A stretch of 64,000 nt of DNA from Cyclina sinensis (GCA_012932295.1 JAAONU010000006.1:31584882-31648881); one strand, 5' to 3'; positions 11,440 to 24,026 are shown, numbered from the stretch's first letter. Notes: generated by a model from the letters alone, not told the origin. Numbers and translations are program-made.

Positions 11440-12480
11440 CCACTAAACTGTAGATGTGACTTTGACCTTTGACCTAGAGACCTGGTTCATGTGTGCAACA
11501 TTACATTTCATGAAGGTGAACTTTTGTATCAAGTACTACTAAAATCCCTCAAAGCATGTAGAAGATATGCTCTGGACAAAATCTGGACATTTCATCATTT
11601 CTAGTGACCTTGACCTTGCATATTATGGACCTGGATTATGCGTGAACATTTTTGATAGAATACCTCAATTCATGATGACTTAATGGTTCATAATAACATT
11701 TTCATATATTTTTATCTTACCTTTGTCCTCTATAAAGTGACCCTTACCTTGGCACAGGGACCTAAATTTTGCGTGCAAAACTTCGTCTCACAATGGTCAA
11801 CATTTGTGCCTAGTTATTGAAATATCTCAATACATGTAGAAGTTTTGCTCTGGACAAGCGTTTTCCACAGACCTCTAAGTGTGTCCATGACCTCTGACCT
11901 AGAGACCTGGTGGATGTGCACTACACACCATATCATGATGGTGATTTTTTGTATCAAGTAATACTAAAATCCCTCCATGCATGTAGAAGATATGCTCTAA
12001 ACAAAATCTGGACATTTCATCATCTCTAGTGATCTTGACCTTGCATATATGAACCAGGATTATGCATGTAATGCTCAGTCTCATGATGGTAAACATTTGT
12101 GATAGAGTCCCTACATTCATGATGACAAAATAGTCCATACTCACATTTTCATATTTTTATCTGACTTTTAACCTCTGTGTATGACCTTAACCTTGGCACA
12201 GGGACCTAAATTTTGCATGCATCACTTCCTCTTACAAAGGTTAACATTTATGCCAAGTTATATTTATAAATCCCTCAATGCATGTAGAAATTTTGCTCCA
12301 GACAAGTGTTTTCTCTGATTCTAGGTGTGACCTTGATCTTTGAGTTACAGACCAGGTTCATGTGCACAACACTAACACCCTTGATGGCGAACATTGGTAC
12401 CAAAAATCCATCGATGCACACTGAAGATATGCTCCGGACAAATCTGTATGCCGCCCGCCCGCAATGGGCATTCCCATAAT
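11440..12480 (+). mobile_element. TGACC-type tandem-core element
   Basis: Units carry catgtagaagatatgctctg, ggacaaaatctggacatttc and gaccttgaccttgcata. It ends with ccgcccgcccgcaatgggca and ttcccataat. The tail is clearly related to the fragment at 60395-60600. It includes several open frames that merely repeat the unit. Confidence 0.55.
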
Positions 12481-12639
12481 TGGACAATGTATGCATATAA
12501 TTCATGAGTACAAAAAGAAGTCTTTTTTCAGTTATTGATGCACAACTCATAACTTGGTGCTCACTCAGTCAAAGATACTGCAGTCTAACACTTTGTTTTT
12601 CAGATTAAATAAGCAAAAAAGGTATGCAACTGTACTTAC

Positions 12640-12766
12640 CCTTAACCACTACACTAAAGAATGTCCAGTTAGAGTGTCTGTGCATATTTTCTCTGTTATT
12701 GTATACCATGTTGTTTGCTGTATATTGTGTAAGGTAGGTTATATGTGGAATACAGTTTCTACAGTC
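12640..12766 (-). CDS. REJ-domain exon
   Basis: Partial CDS, 127 nt, phase 0 to 1. The acceptor is GATGTGTTTCAG and the donor TTAAGG|GTAAGT. It encodes DCRNCIPHITYLTQYTANN, then a polar stretch, SNWTFFSVVVK, and joins to the next exon. It repeats the C-x-N-C...Y organisation of the previous exon, as expected where the REJ region is made of related strands. The sequon NWT is present. The opposite strand is open here too, but phases and splice sites support this strand. Confidence 0.78.
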
Positions 12767-12889
12767 CTGAAACACATCATCATACACATTGAGCAAGTTA
12801 GGTAATTTAAAAGTTCTTTCTATACCTAGTAATGTACATGTTGAAATATGTAAAGCTTAATCACTGAAAAATAAGTACGGATACCCCAC

Positions 12890-13520
12890 ATTTTGCTGTA
12901 TTGTCACAAAACAAATCCTGTAGGATTAAAGGTGGGTATAAAATCTAAAAATGCTATTTTTTAACTTTATCAGGGGGCATAGCTATGTCAATCTCCAATA
13001 AATTTGCATCAAAATACCTAAGTGCATAAGTATACATGCTGAAAATTTTTCTAAGGAAGTTTCATGGCTCTAGCAAGTGTACGTTTAAGTTACATGTGAC
13101 ACAAGTCTAAAAATGCCATTTTTTGCTTGACCAGGGGGTATCACTCTGCCGATCTCCAAACAATTTGCATCAAAATACCCCAGTGCATGAATTCACATGC
13201 TGTCAACTATTCTTTTAAATTTCATGCCTTTAGCAGTTATGTGTTTGGAGTAACAGGCGACACAAGTCTCAAAATGCTATTTTTATTGCTTGATAAAGGG
13301 GCATAACTCTGCTGATCTCCAATAAATTTGCAACAAAAAACCTATTTGTGCAAGTTCACATGCTGACTACTATTCTTAGAAAGTTTCAAAGATCTAGTAG
13401 TTATACGTTTGGAGTTACCAGTCTATGTATGTACAGTCAGCAAGACAGTGGGACAGATTAACACTTGGCAATTCTATAATATATGCACCCCCACTCCCCC
13501 AAAGTGATGGGGGCATAGAA
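12890..13520 (+). mobile_element. Family-B element
   Basis: Three units of about 165 bp with ggggcataactctgctgatc, tctccaataaatttgcatca and agtttcatgg end in gacagtgggacag and the hairpin tatgcacccccactccccca...gggggcatag. The 5' end is probably near taaaggtgggtat at about 12927. It lies between REJ exons 12766 and 14662. Confidence 0.55.
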
Positions 13521-13567
13521 ATTTTCATGACTCAAACATAAAGTCACATGAGTAAAATATGTTTAAA

Positions 13568-14446
13568 ACAAGAACTGTCACTGTAAGATGACAATGCCCC
13601 AAAAGTGGTGCTTTGACTCTGGTCTGAGGAGCAGTCGTTTAAGGGTGAAGGTCAAATGTATATAGTTCAGTGGGAAAATCTTGTCCACAGGGGTGTTGTG
13701 TCCAAGTATGAAGTAAATCAACATATTAATAAAGAAGTTACGGTCAATGTTTAAGTTTTTGAACAATTGAACGTAAAGGTCAATCAGGGTCAAGGTCAAA
13801 TAGATATAGGTCAGTAGGTAGGTATCGTCCACAAGGGTGTTTTGTTCAAGTATGAATTTAATCCACTTTCTAATAAGGAAGTTATGGCCAATGTTGAAGT
13901 TTATGGACAATTAGATCTTCAAAGTGAAGGTCATTCAGGGGTCAAGGTCTAATAAATATAGGTCAGTGGAAAAGTCTTGTCCAAAGGGGTGTTGTGTCCA
14001 AGTATGAAGTAAATCCACTCACTAATAAAGAAGTTATGGTAAATGTTAAAGTTTTTGGACAATTGGATCTTCAAGATAAAGGTCATTCAGGGTTCAAGTT
14101 AAGGTCAAATAAATTTAGGTCAGTGTGAAGGTCTTGTCTAAAGGGATGTTGTGTCCAAGTATGAAGTAAATCCACTCACTAATAAAGAAGTTATGGTAAA
14201 TGTTAAAGTTTTTGGACAATTGGATCTTCAAGATAAAGGTCATTCAGGGGTCAAGTCAAGGTCAAATAAATTTAGGTCAGTGTGAAGGTCTTGTCTAAAG
14301 GGATGTTGTGTCCAAGTATGAGGTAAATCCATTCACTAATAAGGAAGTTATGGCCAATGTTAAAGTTTTCGGAGGGACTGACGGATGGACAGTTCAAAAA
14401 CTATATGCCTTGGGAGGCGGGGGATAGGGGGGGGGGGGGGGCATAA
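13568..14446 (+). mobile_element. Family-B element
   Basis: It begins AACAAGAACTGTCACTGTAA and has four to five units with gtgttgtgtccaagtatgaa and aataaagaagttatggt, including two nearly identical adjacent units (about 13965-14120 and 14120-14280). It ends gactgacggatggacag, tatgcc and a long G-run closing in gggggcataa. The G-run was probably lengthened by slippage. Confidence 0.6.
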
Positions 14447-14661
14447 AAAGAATGAAAGAAAAAAAAGAGAAATAACAGTATACTCTTTATGATAAAATGA
14501 AGATAAGGCACTACAAAGTTAAAGGAAGACCTATTGATCTGTTATTTGCCAATTATCCATTGATTGTCACAGAGCAAAGTCATTGTTCAGAATAGAGCTA
14601 AGATATTTTTTTTTTTAAATAAGAGCTTTCTTGATAGAGAAGTTATTAAACCATGTCTTAC

Positions 14662-14794
14662 CTGTAAATCTGAACTTCTACACTGTCGCATTGACCACTG
14701 GTATCTAGGGACTGTTGTTCCACAATTACTACAAGCTGCTATGAACTTGAGCTCACCAAATGGTGTCATTTTTGGTCTACAGCTAGGTTTACAA
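14662..14794 (-). CDS. REJ-domain exon
   Basis: Partial CDS, 133 nt, phase 2 to 0. The acceptor is AATTGTACTTCAG and the donor TTACAG|GTAAGA. It encodes CKPSCRPKMTPFGELKFIAA followed by CSNCGTTVPRYQWSMRQC. The pattern C-x-N-C-x(5-7)-[RY]-Y-x-W is characteristic of the REJ (receptor for egg jelly) region of sea-urchin REJ proteins and polycystin-1-like proteins, where a cysteine pair precedes a conserved tyrosine/tryptophan strand. It sits alone between two long repeat-filled introns. Confidence 0.82.
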
Positions 14795-16084
14795 CTGAAG
14801 TACAATTTGATTGAAATGGTTTCAGTTGCAATTTGCAGAAATGAGGTCTTGGTTCAATAATACAGATTCTTAAGCATTAGTGCTATTTTTACAAGTTATT
14901 TGTTTTTAAACTTTTGCCTTCATAATTTCAAAACATAAATTTAAGTAATGGAAGCATATCAATGTGGCCTTAAAGTATTCCTAGGGTTTCTAAAGTACAA
15001 ACCATGTCCAAGTTAAGTTTGGAAATACTTAATCAATCAGATATCTGATCCAGGGTGTGGTGAGGCAATCCATAAAAAGAAATAACAGCTCATGCCGCAG
15101 CTTCATGACAGTGCTTCCATCACGCAAACAGCCGGATTTCCCATTTCTGCTACCCATGCAAAACACTGACATTCAAACCACTAAAACTTACACATGATGA
15201 TATAACCTTGAAAGTGTACTTATTAAAGCAATAAATTTGGGAATATATAAAATTGTCAGTGTTACTGAAAAGTGCAATCAAACTTTCTGACTTATGTAGA
15301 GGTCAGGTTTTAGTGAATCTAGGGCAATGGAATGTAAAGACAACATTTATTCAATAGAAACGTGGACAGCTGCTTTCATTATACAGTAAGCTCTGCTTGA
15401 AATGGTCATAGTCTAGGAACCACATGATTCAAATGAAAGAAGAAAGTGGAAAGGTGTGCCTGATTGAAATACAGCATATTACTTACCAAAGAATATGTTC
15501 TCTGAATTTGTTTCCCAGCATGTTTATATTGAAAGTAAATGTTATGCTTGCTTTTATTGATATGTTTTATGTACAATATAAAATTAAACTAAATAATTAT
15601 TTTTGCTTTACCTCACAAAACAACTGGAAGTGCAAGCCAATGATAGATAAGGAGATAATAAGTAAAATTGTGGAAACGTTGTGGTCTGCTTTATTTACTT
15701 GCATCATGTATCATTAAAATATAAGATAAAAAAAACTCAAAATATATCACAATAAATACTAGAAATATTCTTTCTGAAATAATATCTACCACATGTATGA
15801 CAAAATGAAAAGACTATTATAATAGTTTACTGTATTGATCAAAGATAGTTCAGATTAAAAAGGAACATATTCTAAAGCCGACTTTCAATCAAGCATAGGT
15901 GTGAATGATTAAGTGCATTTGCTGAAATATCACACTTATATGTATGAAAATTGCTGCTGGGACTTAAAAGTGAATCACTACATCCAGAATATTGTTACAT
16001 CAGATATCTTAACAAGCAAAGTCTGAACAACTGAATTTAAAAGGAAACTCTTAAGAGCTTGCAATTCACATTGTTATATGGAAT

Positions 16085-16205
16085 ATCTTGAATTATCAAT
16101 AATGATACATGCGATATCGTTACATCTGGAATAACATTACATACCATATCTTTACAAAATGACTAATGTTACAAGTGATATCGCATACATGTGATAACTT
16201 TGGTA
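16085..16205 (+). repeat. Short-period repeat (block 1)
   Basis: Degenerate copies with ttacatctggaataacatta and gatatcgttacat. It resumes at 17652-17725 and 19832-20010, so the three blocks seem to be one array split by two insertions. Confidence 0.6.
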
Positions 16206-16490
16206 ACTCAGAACTAGATATTCAGCTGGATTTTTAGCTTGAAAACTGGATTTTTTTTATCGACTCATTTTTGCACAATGAAAGGCAAGAAGAACAGCAA
16301 AGAAATCTAATAAATTAATTGATTATTGTTCTTATTTAATGCATAAAGGTTTTATCACTTGCAAAAGGCATAATCTGTTCCCTTAGCACACTTTCCTATT
16401 TTCCTATATACATTCAGATTCCCACTGATGATTGAATTTTGTTTTTGTCTTTTGAATTCTAGCTTTTGGAACCGAGTCCTTATACAAGAC
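16206..16490 (-). repeat. Dispersed repeat, copy 2
   Basis: The reverse complement of 10311-10585: cttgaaaactgga, ggcaagaagaacagcaaaga, ggcataatctgttcccttag, ttttgaattctagcttttgg. It lies in the first gap of the ttacatctgg array, which suggests it is part of an insertion extending to about 17650. Confidence 0.6.
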
Positions 16491-17651
16491 TCTCGCTAGG
16501 GTCAAAAATTTGGGAGAACTGACTTCTCCCTAAGGCAAGATTTGGGAGAAGTCAGAACTCCTGGGAGAAGTTACATGTAGTACTGGCAATGCCAGTTCCA
16601 TTTGTGAATGACAATGACAGACAGCAATTATGTGGAGTGACTTTTATTCAACTTACTGTTAAAAACTAATGTATCTGTAGCATCAAAGTTCAGTAACTTT
16701 TTTGTGAAAGTCTGGAACGTGTTTCCAGTATACCAGAATATTTTTTTAGCAAAATTACAAACAACTTTAAGATGTAAATTGTGTTGACTCATTATAATTG
16801 TTGCTTTCAAAAGTAACTACAACAGAAGTCTTAGAGAAAAGGAAACTTTTTCAATGAAAAACTGGTACTTATAATCAAATCATGGCAACTTATCTTAATC
16901 AATCAACTGAATGTTGTAAGTTTGCCATTGAGGAGTCTCCAAGACACTGTTTTCTATAAATATTAAAATTCGGCTGGGTCGCAGAAATATATGACAAATG
17001 GAATCTATCCGAGATTTTCACTCGCTGCTTCATGTTTAATGAACTAAATATTTGCTGAAATGTGTTTCCTTCAGTTTGTTAAGCTTGTCTTAACTCTACT
17101 TGACCTTTTCTTCTAAATAAATCCGTGAATTAATAAAAACAAAAATACCAAGAAGTATTTTAGCCATTTTCATACATTGTTTAAAAGGTTAGAATAACAT
17201 TGGCTTTTAGCATTGATGTTTAATCGTTTGCCTTAAAATAAAGCATTTAATTAAGTTGTTAGGACATAATTTGCTTGACTTATAGGATTTGTAGAGCCCT
17301 GTTGTACACAACAATTTTCTACTCGGTGTACATCCCCAATCGAATAACATTGACCCAATTCAAATATGTTGATGGCTAAATGTGTTAATTGTGTTTTGAG
17401 TAGCAACACAGAACTAAATCAATGAAAGTAGTAAAATGCACTCTGATTGGTCAATGCCTTGAAGGTAGTATATATTGACCGCCGTTTCAGAGTATAAGCT
17501 CCGCCCCTAACCGGAGCTGAGCAAGTTATTGATGTCAGCAGATGAATGTTTTTTTTTTTCTTCTGGATTTTAATATCAGGAATTTTGAATTAATACCGGG
17601 ACAGCTGGAACTGATCTTGAATAACGGGATTTTTTGAAATCCCGCGGGAAT
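16491..17651. other. Rest of the first insertion in the array, no gene found
   Basis: It contains a small inverted motif (ttgggagaactgacttctcc / ggagaagtcagaactcctgg at 16510-16570). A promoter-like stretch, tgattggtcaatgccttg, lies at 17434, followed by atatattgaccgccg and a short palindrome ctccgcccctaaccggagct. It ends in cccgcgggaatatcacatgt. No ORF has recognisable content. Confidence 0.4.
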
Positions 17652-17733
17652 ATCACATGTATGATATCATTACATATGATATAACGTTAAATGAGATATC
17701 ATTACATCTAGAACAATAAATGTTTGTAAAACA
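17652..17733 (+). repeat. Short-period repeat (block 2)
   Basis: The words atatcattacatatgatata and gagatatcattacatctaga continue block 1 and are broken again by the element starting at 17734. Confidence 0.55.
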
Positions 17734-19829
17734 TACATGCCCCCCGGCAGCACCTAATTGCTTGTGGTTGGGCCAAGGCATTCTCTAGTTATTAATCAGA
17801 AACTGTTTTTAGGATCAAGGTCCCTGTGGCCTTGACCTTTGACCTAATGACCTCAAAATCAATAGGGGTCATCTACTGGTGATGTCCAACCAGCATACCA
17901 AGTTTGGTGAACCTAGGTCAAAGCATTCTCTAGTTATTGATCGGAAACCGTTTTTAGGATGAAAGTCTCTGTGATCATGACCTTTGACCTAATGACCTCA
18001 AAGTCATCTACTGGTGATGACCAACCAGCATACCAAGTTTTGTGAACCTACGTCAAAGCGTTCTCTAGTTATTGTTCAAAAACCTTTTTTAGGATGAAAA
18101 CCTCTGTGATCTTGACCTTTGACCTGATAACCTCAAAGTAAATAGGGGTCATCAACTGGTGATGACCAATCAGCATACCAAGTTTGGTGAACCTAAGTCA
18201 AAGCGTTCTATAGTTATTGATCGGAATCCGGTTTTAGGATGAAGGTCCCTGTGAGCCTGACCTTTGACCTAATGACCTCAAAATTAATAGGGGTCATTTG
18301 CTGGTGATGACAACCAGCACAACAAGTTCGGTGAACCTAGGTCAAAGCGTTCTCTAGCAATTGATCAGAAACTGTTTTAAGGATGAAAAGCTCTGTGATC
18401 TTGTCCTTTGACCAAATGACCTCAAAATCAAGAGGGGTCATCTACTTGTGAAGTCAAAGCGTTCTCTAGTTATTGATCAGAAAACGTCTTTAGGATGAAA
18501 GTCTCTGTGATCTTGACCTTTGACCTAATGCCCTCAAAGTCATCTACTGGTGATGACTAACCAGCATACCTAGTTATGTGAACCTAGGTCAAAGCGTTCT
18601 CTAGTAATTGATCTGGAAACGTCTTTACGATGAAAGTCTCTGTGATCTTGACCTTTGACCTAATGACCTCAAAGTCATCTACTGGTGATGACCAACCAGC
18701 AAACCAAGTTTTGTGAACCTAGGTCAAAGCGTTCTCTAGTTATTGATCGGGAAACGTCTTTACGATGAAAGTCTCTGTGATCTTGACCTTTGACCTAATG
18801 ACCTCAAAGTCATCTACTGGTGATGACCAACCAGCATACCGAGTTTTGTGAACCTAGGTCAAAGCGTTCTCTAGTTACTGATCAAAAACCGTTTTTAGGA
18901 TGAAAACCTCTGTGATCTTGACCTTTGACCTGATAACCTCAAAGTAAATAGGGGTCATCAACTGGTGATGACCAATCAGCATACCAAGTTTGATGAACCC
19001 AGGTCAAAGCATTTTCTAGTTATTGATCTGAAACCGTTTTTAGGTTGAAGGTCCCTGTGATCTTGACCTTTGCCCTAATGACCACAAAGTCACCTTCTGA
19101 TGATGACCAACCAGCATACCAAGTTTGGTGAACCTAGGTCAAAGAGTTCTCTTGTTACTGATCAAAAACCGTTTTTAGGATAAAAGTCTCTGTGATCATG
19201 ACCTTTGACCTAATGACCTTAATGTCAAAAGGGGGTCATCTACTGGTAATGACCTACCAGCATACCATGTTTGGTGAACCTAGGTCAAAGCTTTCTCTAG
19301 TTATTGATCGGAAACCGTTTTTAGGATGAAGGTCCCTGTGAGCTTGACCTCTGACCTAATGATCTCAAAATCAATAGGGGTCATCTACTGGTGATGTCCA
19401 ACCAGCATACCAAGTTTGGTGAACCTAGGTCAAAGCGTTTTCTAGTTATTGATCAGAAACCGTTTTTAGGATGAAGGTCCATGTGAGCTTGACCTTTGAC
19501 CTAAAAATCAATAGAGATCATCTACTCATGATGGCCAACCAGCATACAAAGTTTGTTAAATCTAGGTCAAAGCGTTTTCTAGTTATTGATCGGAAACCGT
19601 TTTTATGATGAAGGTCCCTGTGAGCTTGACCTTTGACCTAATGACCTCAAAATCAACAGGGGTCATTTACTGGTGATGTTGAACCAGCATACTAAGTTTG
19701 GTGAACCTAGGTCAAAGCTTTCTTTAGTTATTGATCAGAAACTAAGTGTCTACCGATGGACCGACCAATCGACCGACCGACAGACATTTGCAAAACTATA
19801 TGCCCCCTCATCTTCGATGGGGGGCATAA
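17734..19829 (+). mobile_element. Family-B element with 12-13 TGACC units
   Basis: It starts catgccccccggcagcacct and has about a dozen units of 145-165 bp: gaacctaggtcaaagcgttc, tctagttattgatcggaaac, tgatcttgacctttgaccta, atgaccaaccagcatacc. It ends gaccgaccgacagacatttg and the hairpin tgccccctcatcttcgatggggggcataa. The two ends (TGCCCCCC and GGGGGGCATA) are inverted. It inserted into a pre-existing short-period array. Confidence 0.7.
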
Positions 19830-19831
19830 TA

Positions 19832-20010
19832 AAGATACATGCGATATTGTTACATCTGCAATAACATAACATGCTATTGTTACATCTGGAATAACATTAT
19901 ATCCAATATAGTTACATCAGGAATACCATTACATGGAATAAAGTTACATCTGGAATAGTGTTACATGACAAATAGTTACATCTGGATTCACATTATATGT
20001 GATATCATTA
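19832..20010 (+). repeat. Short-period repeat (block 3)
   Basis: Several copies of gttacatctggaataacatt with gatattgttacatc continue blocks 1 and 2 after the element. Confidence 0.6.
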
Positions 20011-21665
20011 CATCAGAAGTTGACTGTATAGGTGAAGTGATGTGACAAAATCAACAATCTGGTCAATTAGATGTCATTATGAGAATGATGACAAAGTCTG
20101 ATGTCATAACAATTACAAATTTCTGCAAACACACAAAGTTTTCTGCCTTCTCTGAATTACCATATGTGCTGTCTTTGAAAAAAGCGAGTTTAGTATTCGA
20201 AGGTTTCTGAAATATGGATGTTGATCACAAAACAACCTGGTGACTAAGTCGCATGTTGCTTGTTCTGTGGTCTGATGTTCTTAGCATCAAAATGATTATT
20301 AGAAATGTAAATATGCATTGCTTATTCCACTATACATGTAAGTGCACCTTCTGGTAGCGATATAAAGTACATTAAAGTCTTTTTCAAAACAGTCTATCAT
20401 CTGAAAGTGAAGAAACCTAAAAATGTAAAATCTGATCACATTGTTGAAAATCTCTCAAAACAACGCCTATGGTTTTACTTATCTCACAACACTGGCTGAG
20501 AAAACTCATGAAATGCTACAACTGTATGTTTACAATATGCAAATGCACCTAAGGTTAGGTTTGTCATGGCAAACATATGACAAACAAATTCCTCTTGTTC
20601 ATCAATCAAGATTAATTGTGCAGATACATGTTTGTAGCACTAGCAAGCAGTCACTTAAAAACCAAATCATTGACTATAACAAAGGGACATGTAATGGTGA
20701 CATTGCAAATTCTTGTATGTGTGTCAGAAGTACAACAAAATGTGACCTTGATACTCAATTGTGCTTGGTTCAGTCTTCAAAACAATTTTTCATTCTTCGA
20801 ACAATTTTTCATTTTTCAACCACCCCTTATAAGAACATTGTTCTGCCTTGGTTAACTCATTACACATTCTCAGTTTACAGTAGTCTTGAAAAAAGCAATG
20901 TTTGCAGCTAACTTTACAACTGGGAAATTTAACAAACATAGCTATAGAATAGGCTACAATACAAGTGGTTGGGAATTCAAGTAAGCATACTATCATTTAA
21001 CCATAAATTCACAGCTTCAGATTATTGCTATCAATTTAGGTAAATAAACATCAGTAAAAATATGCATTAGCACATTTTTATACTAAATTATTTTGAGAAT
21101 TTTGAGTTTATTTTGGCATCCTCTGTAAGTTTACAGTTTGGTTTGCTTTTCATTTTCGCAGATGTCAGTTCTTGTGCTTCTTCTTGGTAAGACTTCAATG
21201 TCAGGCAAACTGATATTTCCCGACTTTTCCCCAGCTATTCTAATATGATCTAATGAGGTAATCTTATTAATTTAATTATAGAGATATGAAAATAAATTGC
21301 ATGAAAATAGTCTAATCTGTTCCTTTGTAAATCAATTGTAACACAATCAATCCAGTGTTACAAAGGACACTGGTCAGCTTATTACAAATAATTTTCATTA
21401 TCAATGACTACCATCAAACAAATAGTTCTATCAATTTAAACATTTAACATAATATTTATTACTTTAAAGTTCAATGGTTTTGGAGAAAGTTTAAATATTC
21501 TATTTATTTGTTTACTTCCTGTCTGATGTACTATGTAGCGTGTGATTCAAAATCATTGCAATTTTTAGAATATACGTTATTCATCATCTGCTAGCCTACT
21601 CATGTGTGTTCTGGTCATGACCGGGCCTAGTTACAAGAAAGTTTCTGTCAGACAACATAAGAATA
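20011..21665. other. Intron without recognisable genes
   Basis: The longest open frames here (156 codons on the plus strand from 20441, and a shorter overlapping one) have biased AT-rich content, no domain, and no splice context. I judge them chance. No repeats were recognised. Confidence 0.5.
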
Positions 21666-21673
21666 GTTAATAT

Positions 21674-22762
21674 CAGGCTTGCAGAAATTCGACAAATTAT
21701 TGGTCCAGACTGATTCAGAACTTCTGGGACCGGTTCGAATCTCATTCAATCAGTCCAGAAATTGAGCATTTTCTATTCCTAATGTAAATTCAGCCAGTAT
21801 AAAAAACACAAAATCTACCACAAAATGAATACACAAGTCCCAGACCGTCTGTGTATATCAGACCTCGCTTAGTCCGTCCCAATTACACCCTAATAAACTT
21901 ATCAATGACCAACTGATCGTGAAAAAGAATCAGTTATCCGATAATTGATAGCTTCCTTCAGTGCCTTCAAATCAATAAATGAAATCCCTTAGCGTGATGT
22001 GTTTGCAGCTGTTCTACGTCAGCCAACGCATTCGTAGAAGTCGGCTCCTTTGAAGTCGCTTGAAAGATAAACACCCTTTACACAGTTACTTTTGAGCTAA
22101 ATTAGCGGTGTATCTCTTGTGCCCCATACTGTTTGATGTTTTGAAATTAAAAAATGAGTAGCAAAGCGAGTTATTTTTTAAAATACATCAATTAAAAGTG
22201 TTAATTTTATAATTATGCATGCACACACAACATCAATATAAAAACTAAAATGTGTTAGTCTTTGATCAAACTGAAGGTGGTAGGCAATTATTTTTACTCG
22301 CAAGTCTTTTATACTTATCAAACGAGGGAATAAATTTTTTTTCAGGGACTACTCGTTCTGCAAAATGAGTGACCTAAAATTTTTACTCGTCCAGCATCTC
22401 CAGTCACTCGTCATGGAGACCTAGGAGAAAAAACACAATGGTACTGTGTTGTTTTTAAACTGAATTGAAAAAGGCACAGTCTCCCTTACTCAACATGCTT
22501 CCAGTTTTGTTTTGACAGCGTGTGACGTGAAGAATTGAGATTTACTGTAGGTAGATGTTTTTTAAACACATTCATCAGTTTGTTTGTGCAGTTTTAAATT
22601 TACAAAAAAAACACCACTCATTCTGCAGGACAAGCGATCAGAAAATTCTACTCATCCTCTAACCATTTCCAGGGGGGGAGGGGGGGGAGGGTTGTAGGGT
22701 AAATGGGATGGTAATCGTCGCGCGGTCAGACTGACTGACCTTCAAACATTTCTGCAGCTCTG
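21674..22762 (+). mobile_element. Non-autonomous hAT-like element, copy 1
   Basis: The ends are imperfect inverted repeats: CAGGCTTGCAGAAATTCGAC on the left, and CAGAGCTGCAGAAATGTTTG read inward from the right. Flanks are gttaatat (21666-21673) and gttaatac (22763-22770), a 7/8 match to an 8-bp target duplication. An 8-bp duplication and CAG ends fit the hAT superfamily. No transposase is encoded. A 640-bp part is shared, inverted, with the copy at 60892-61718; the extra 260 bp here include ACTCGT-rich sequence and a G-run. Confidence 0.8.
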
Positions 22763-23177
22763 GTTAATACAGTTCAAGCTTTACATGATTTTCAATTTTA
22801 TCGTTCAAGAGGATGAACTGATTTTCACTGAAAAGAAAGGCTTGAGCAATTTGTTCCCTACAGGATGCTCAATGAAGACACATCCCAATTACTGAATTAG
22901 AATGTTAAGGGGGGAAAGGCAGCATTAATATTATTTAGTATACATGACTTGTTACAAAACATTTACAAGAAAAGCATTGATGCAAAACATCAAAGGGCGT
23001 CCAAAGGAATGTTTAAAAGCAAGAAATGCAGCAAGAGACAATGAACTAGTAGACATCTGATGATCAGATATATTCTTATAAACTTTTCAATGGTTAATTT
23101 GGATTCGCCAGCTTTGTAGGTAGATGAATGGGTAAATGAAATAGAGGATATTTGTTTGTTTTTGTGGAAGATGAGAA

Positions 23178-23273
23178 TTTATTTCATCGAGTGAACACCA
23201 TATGTGATATTTTCACGAGTGGCGCAGCCACGAGTGAAAATATAAACATATGGTGTTCACGAGAAAATAAATA
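23178..23273. repeat. Long palindrome (foldback MITE-like)
   Basis: The arms of about 46 bp (23178-23223 and 23227-23273) are near-perfect reverse complements around GCA: gagtgaacaccatatgtgat...cacgagtggc and gccacgagtg...acatatggtgttcac. The centre is cacgagtggcgcagccacga. Such palindromic short elements are usual in bivalve genomes. Confidence 0.85.
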
Positions 23274-23345
23274 CATAATAACACACTAGTTGTTCATCCT
23301 GAACCAAATCAATACATAATAACACACTAGTTGTTCATCTTGAAC
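23268..23345 (+). repeat. Direct duplication of about 40 bp
   Basis: atacataataacacactagt tgttcatc occurs twice in tandem (about 23271 and 23311) right after the palindrome. It may be a duplication linked to its insertion. Confidence 0.7.
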
Positions 23346-24026
23346 TTTGGTTGGTTTGCTAGAGATTTGAATATCAAATGTATTTTCTTTGGAACATACA
23401 AAACAGTAGTCAAAATGTACTAAGATTGTTTAATTTCAAATTTAAAAAATGGTTTTAATGGTATTAATACTAGAAGTAGAACACGCACTGGAATGAAACA
23501 TAAAGGACAAATGTCAGTGACGAAATTCAGGAATTTTTTGTAATACATGCCAACAAAAATAATGGTACATTAAAATATCAAGAATAAATTTGCATGGCAT
23601 TTTGATATGGTGAATCATTATTTATCAATTCAAGGGAAGACTGACTTTTAGACAGGTATGAGGAAAATGTCAAGAACTATTATTTGGCACAGTTCAGAAT
23701 AAAAATTACAAAATCTCACAATAATACATGGTATTTGTCGGGCAGAAATTATGGAATATATTGCAAGACGAAAGTTTCTGTTGTTAAATGTCACAGTATT
23801 TGGCAAATCAACATGACTAAGATACCTAATCATGCCCAGGTTTCAACTCAAATCACCATAAAATCGATAGCCTTGAAACAAAATGGAATCAACTTCTTGC
23901 AGCGAAAATTCGGTTCGATTTAGATATTCACGGTTAAAAAATGTCAGAAATGCAATCAGGGCCATAGCTGTGCTTTGCATGCCGCTAAATGGACTAAAAA
24001 TATGGCAACCTTGATGGCTATTTCCT

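Noticed and set aside
15050..15200. Minus-strand reading with CMGSRNGKSGCLRDGSTVM that resembles a cysteine-rich exon
   Set aside because: The phases of 25438 and 14794 already join without it, no good donor follows, and the cysteine spacing matches no neighbour; perhaps a repeat fragment.
20441..20911. 156-codon plus-strand open frame
   Set aside because: No domain, odd composition, no splice or start context, overlapping open frames on both strands in AT-rich DNA; best explained by chance.
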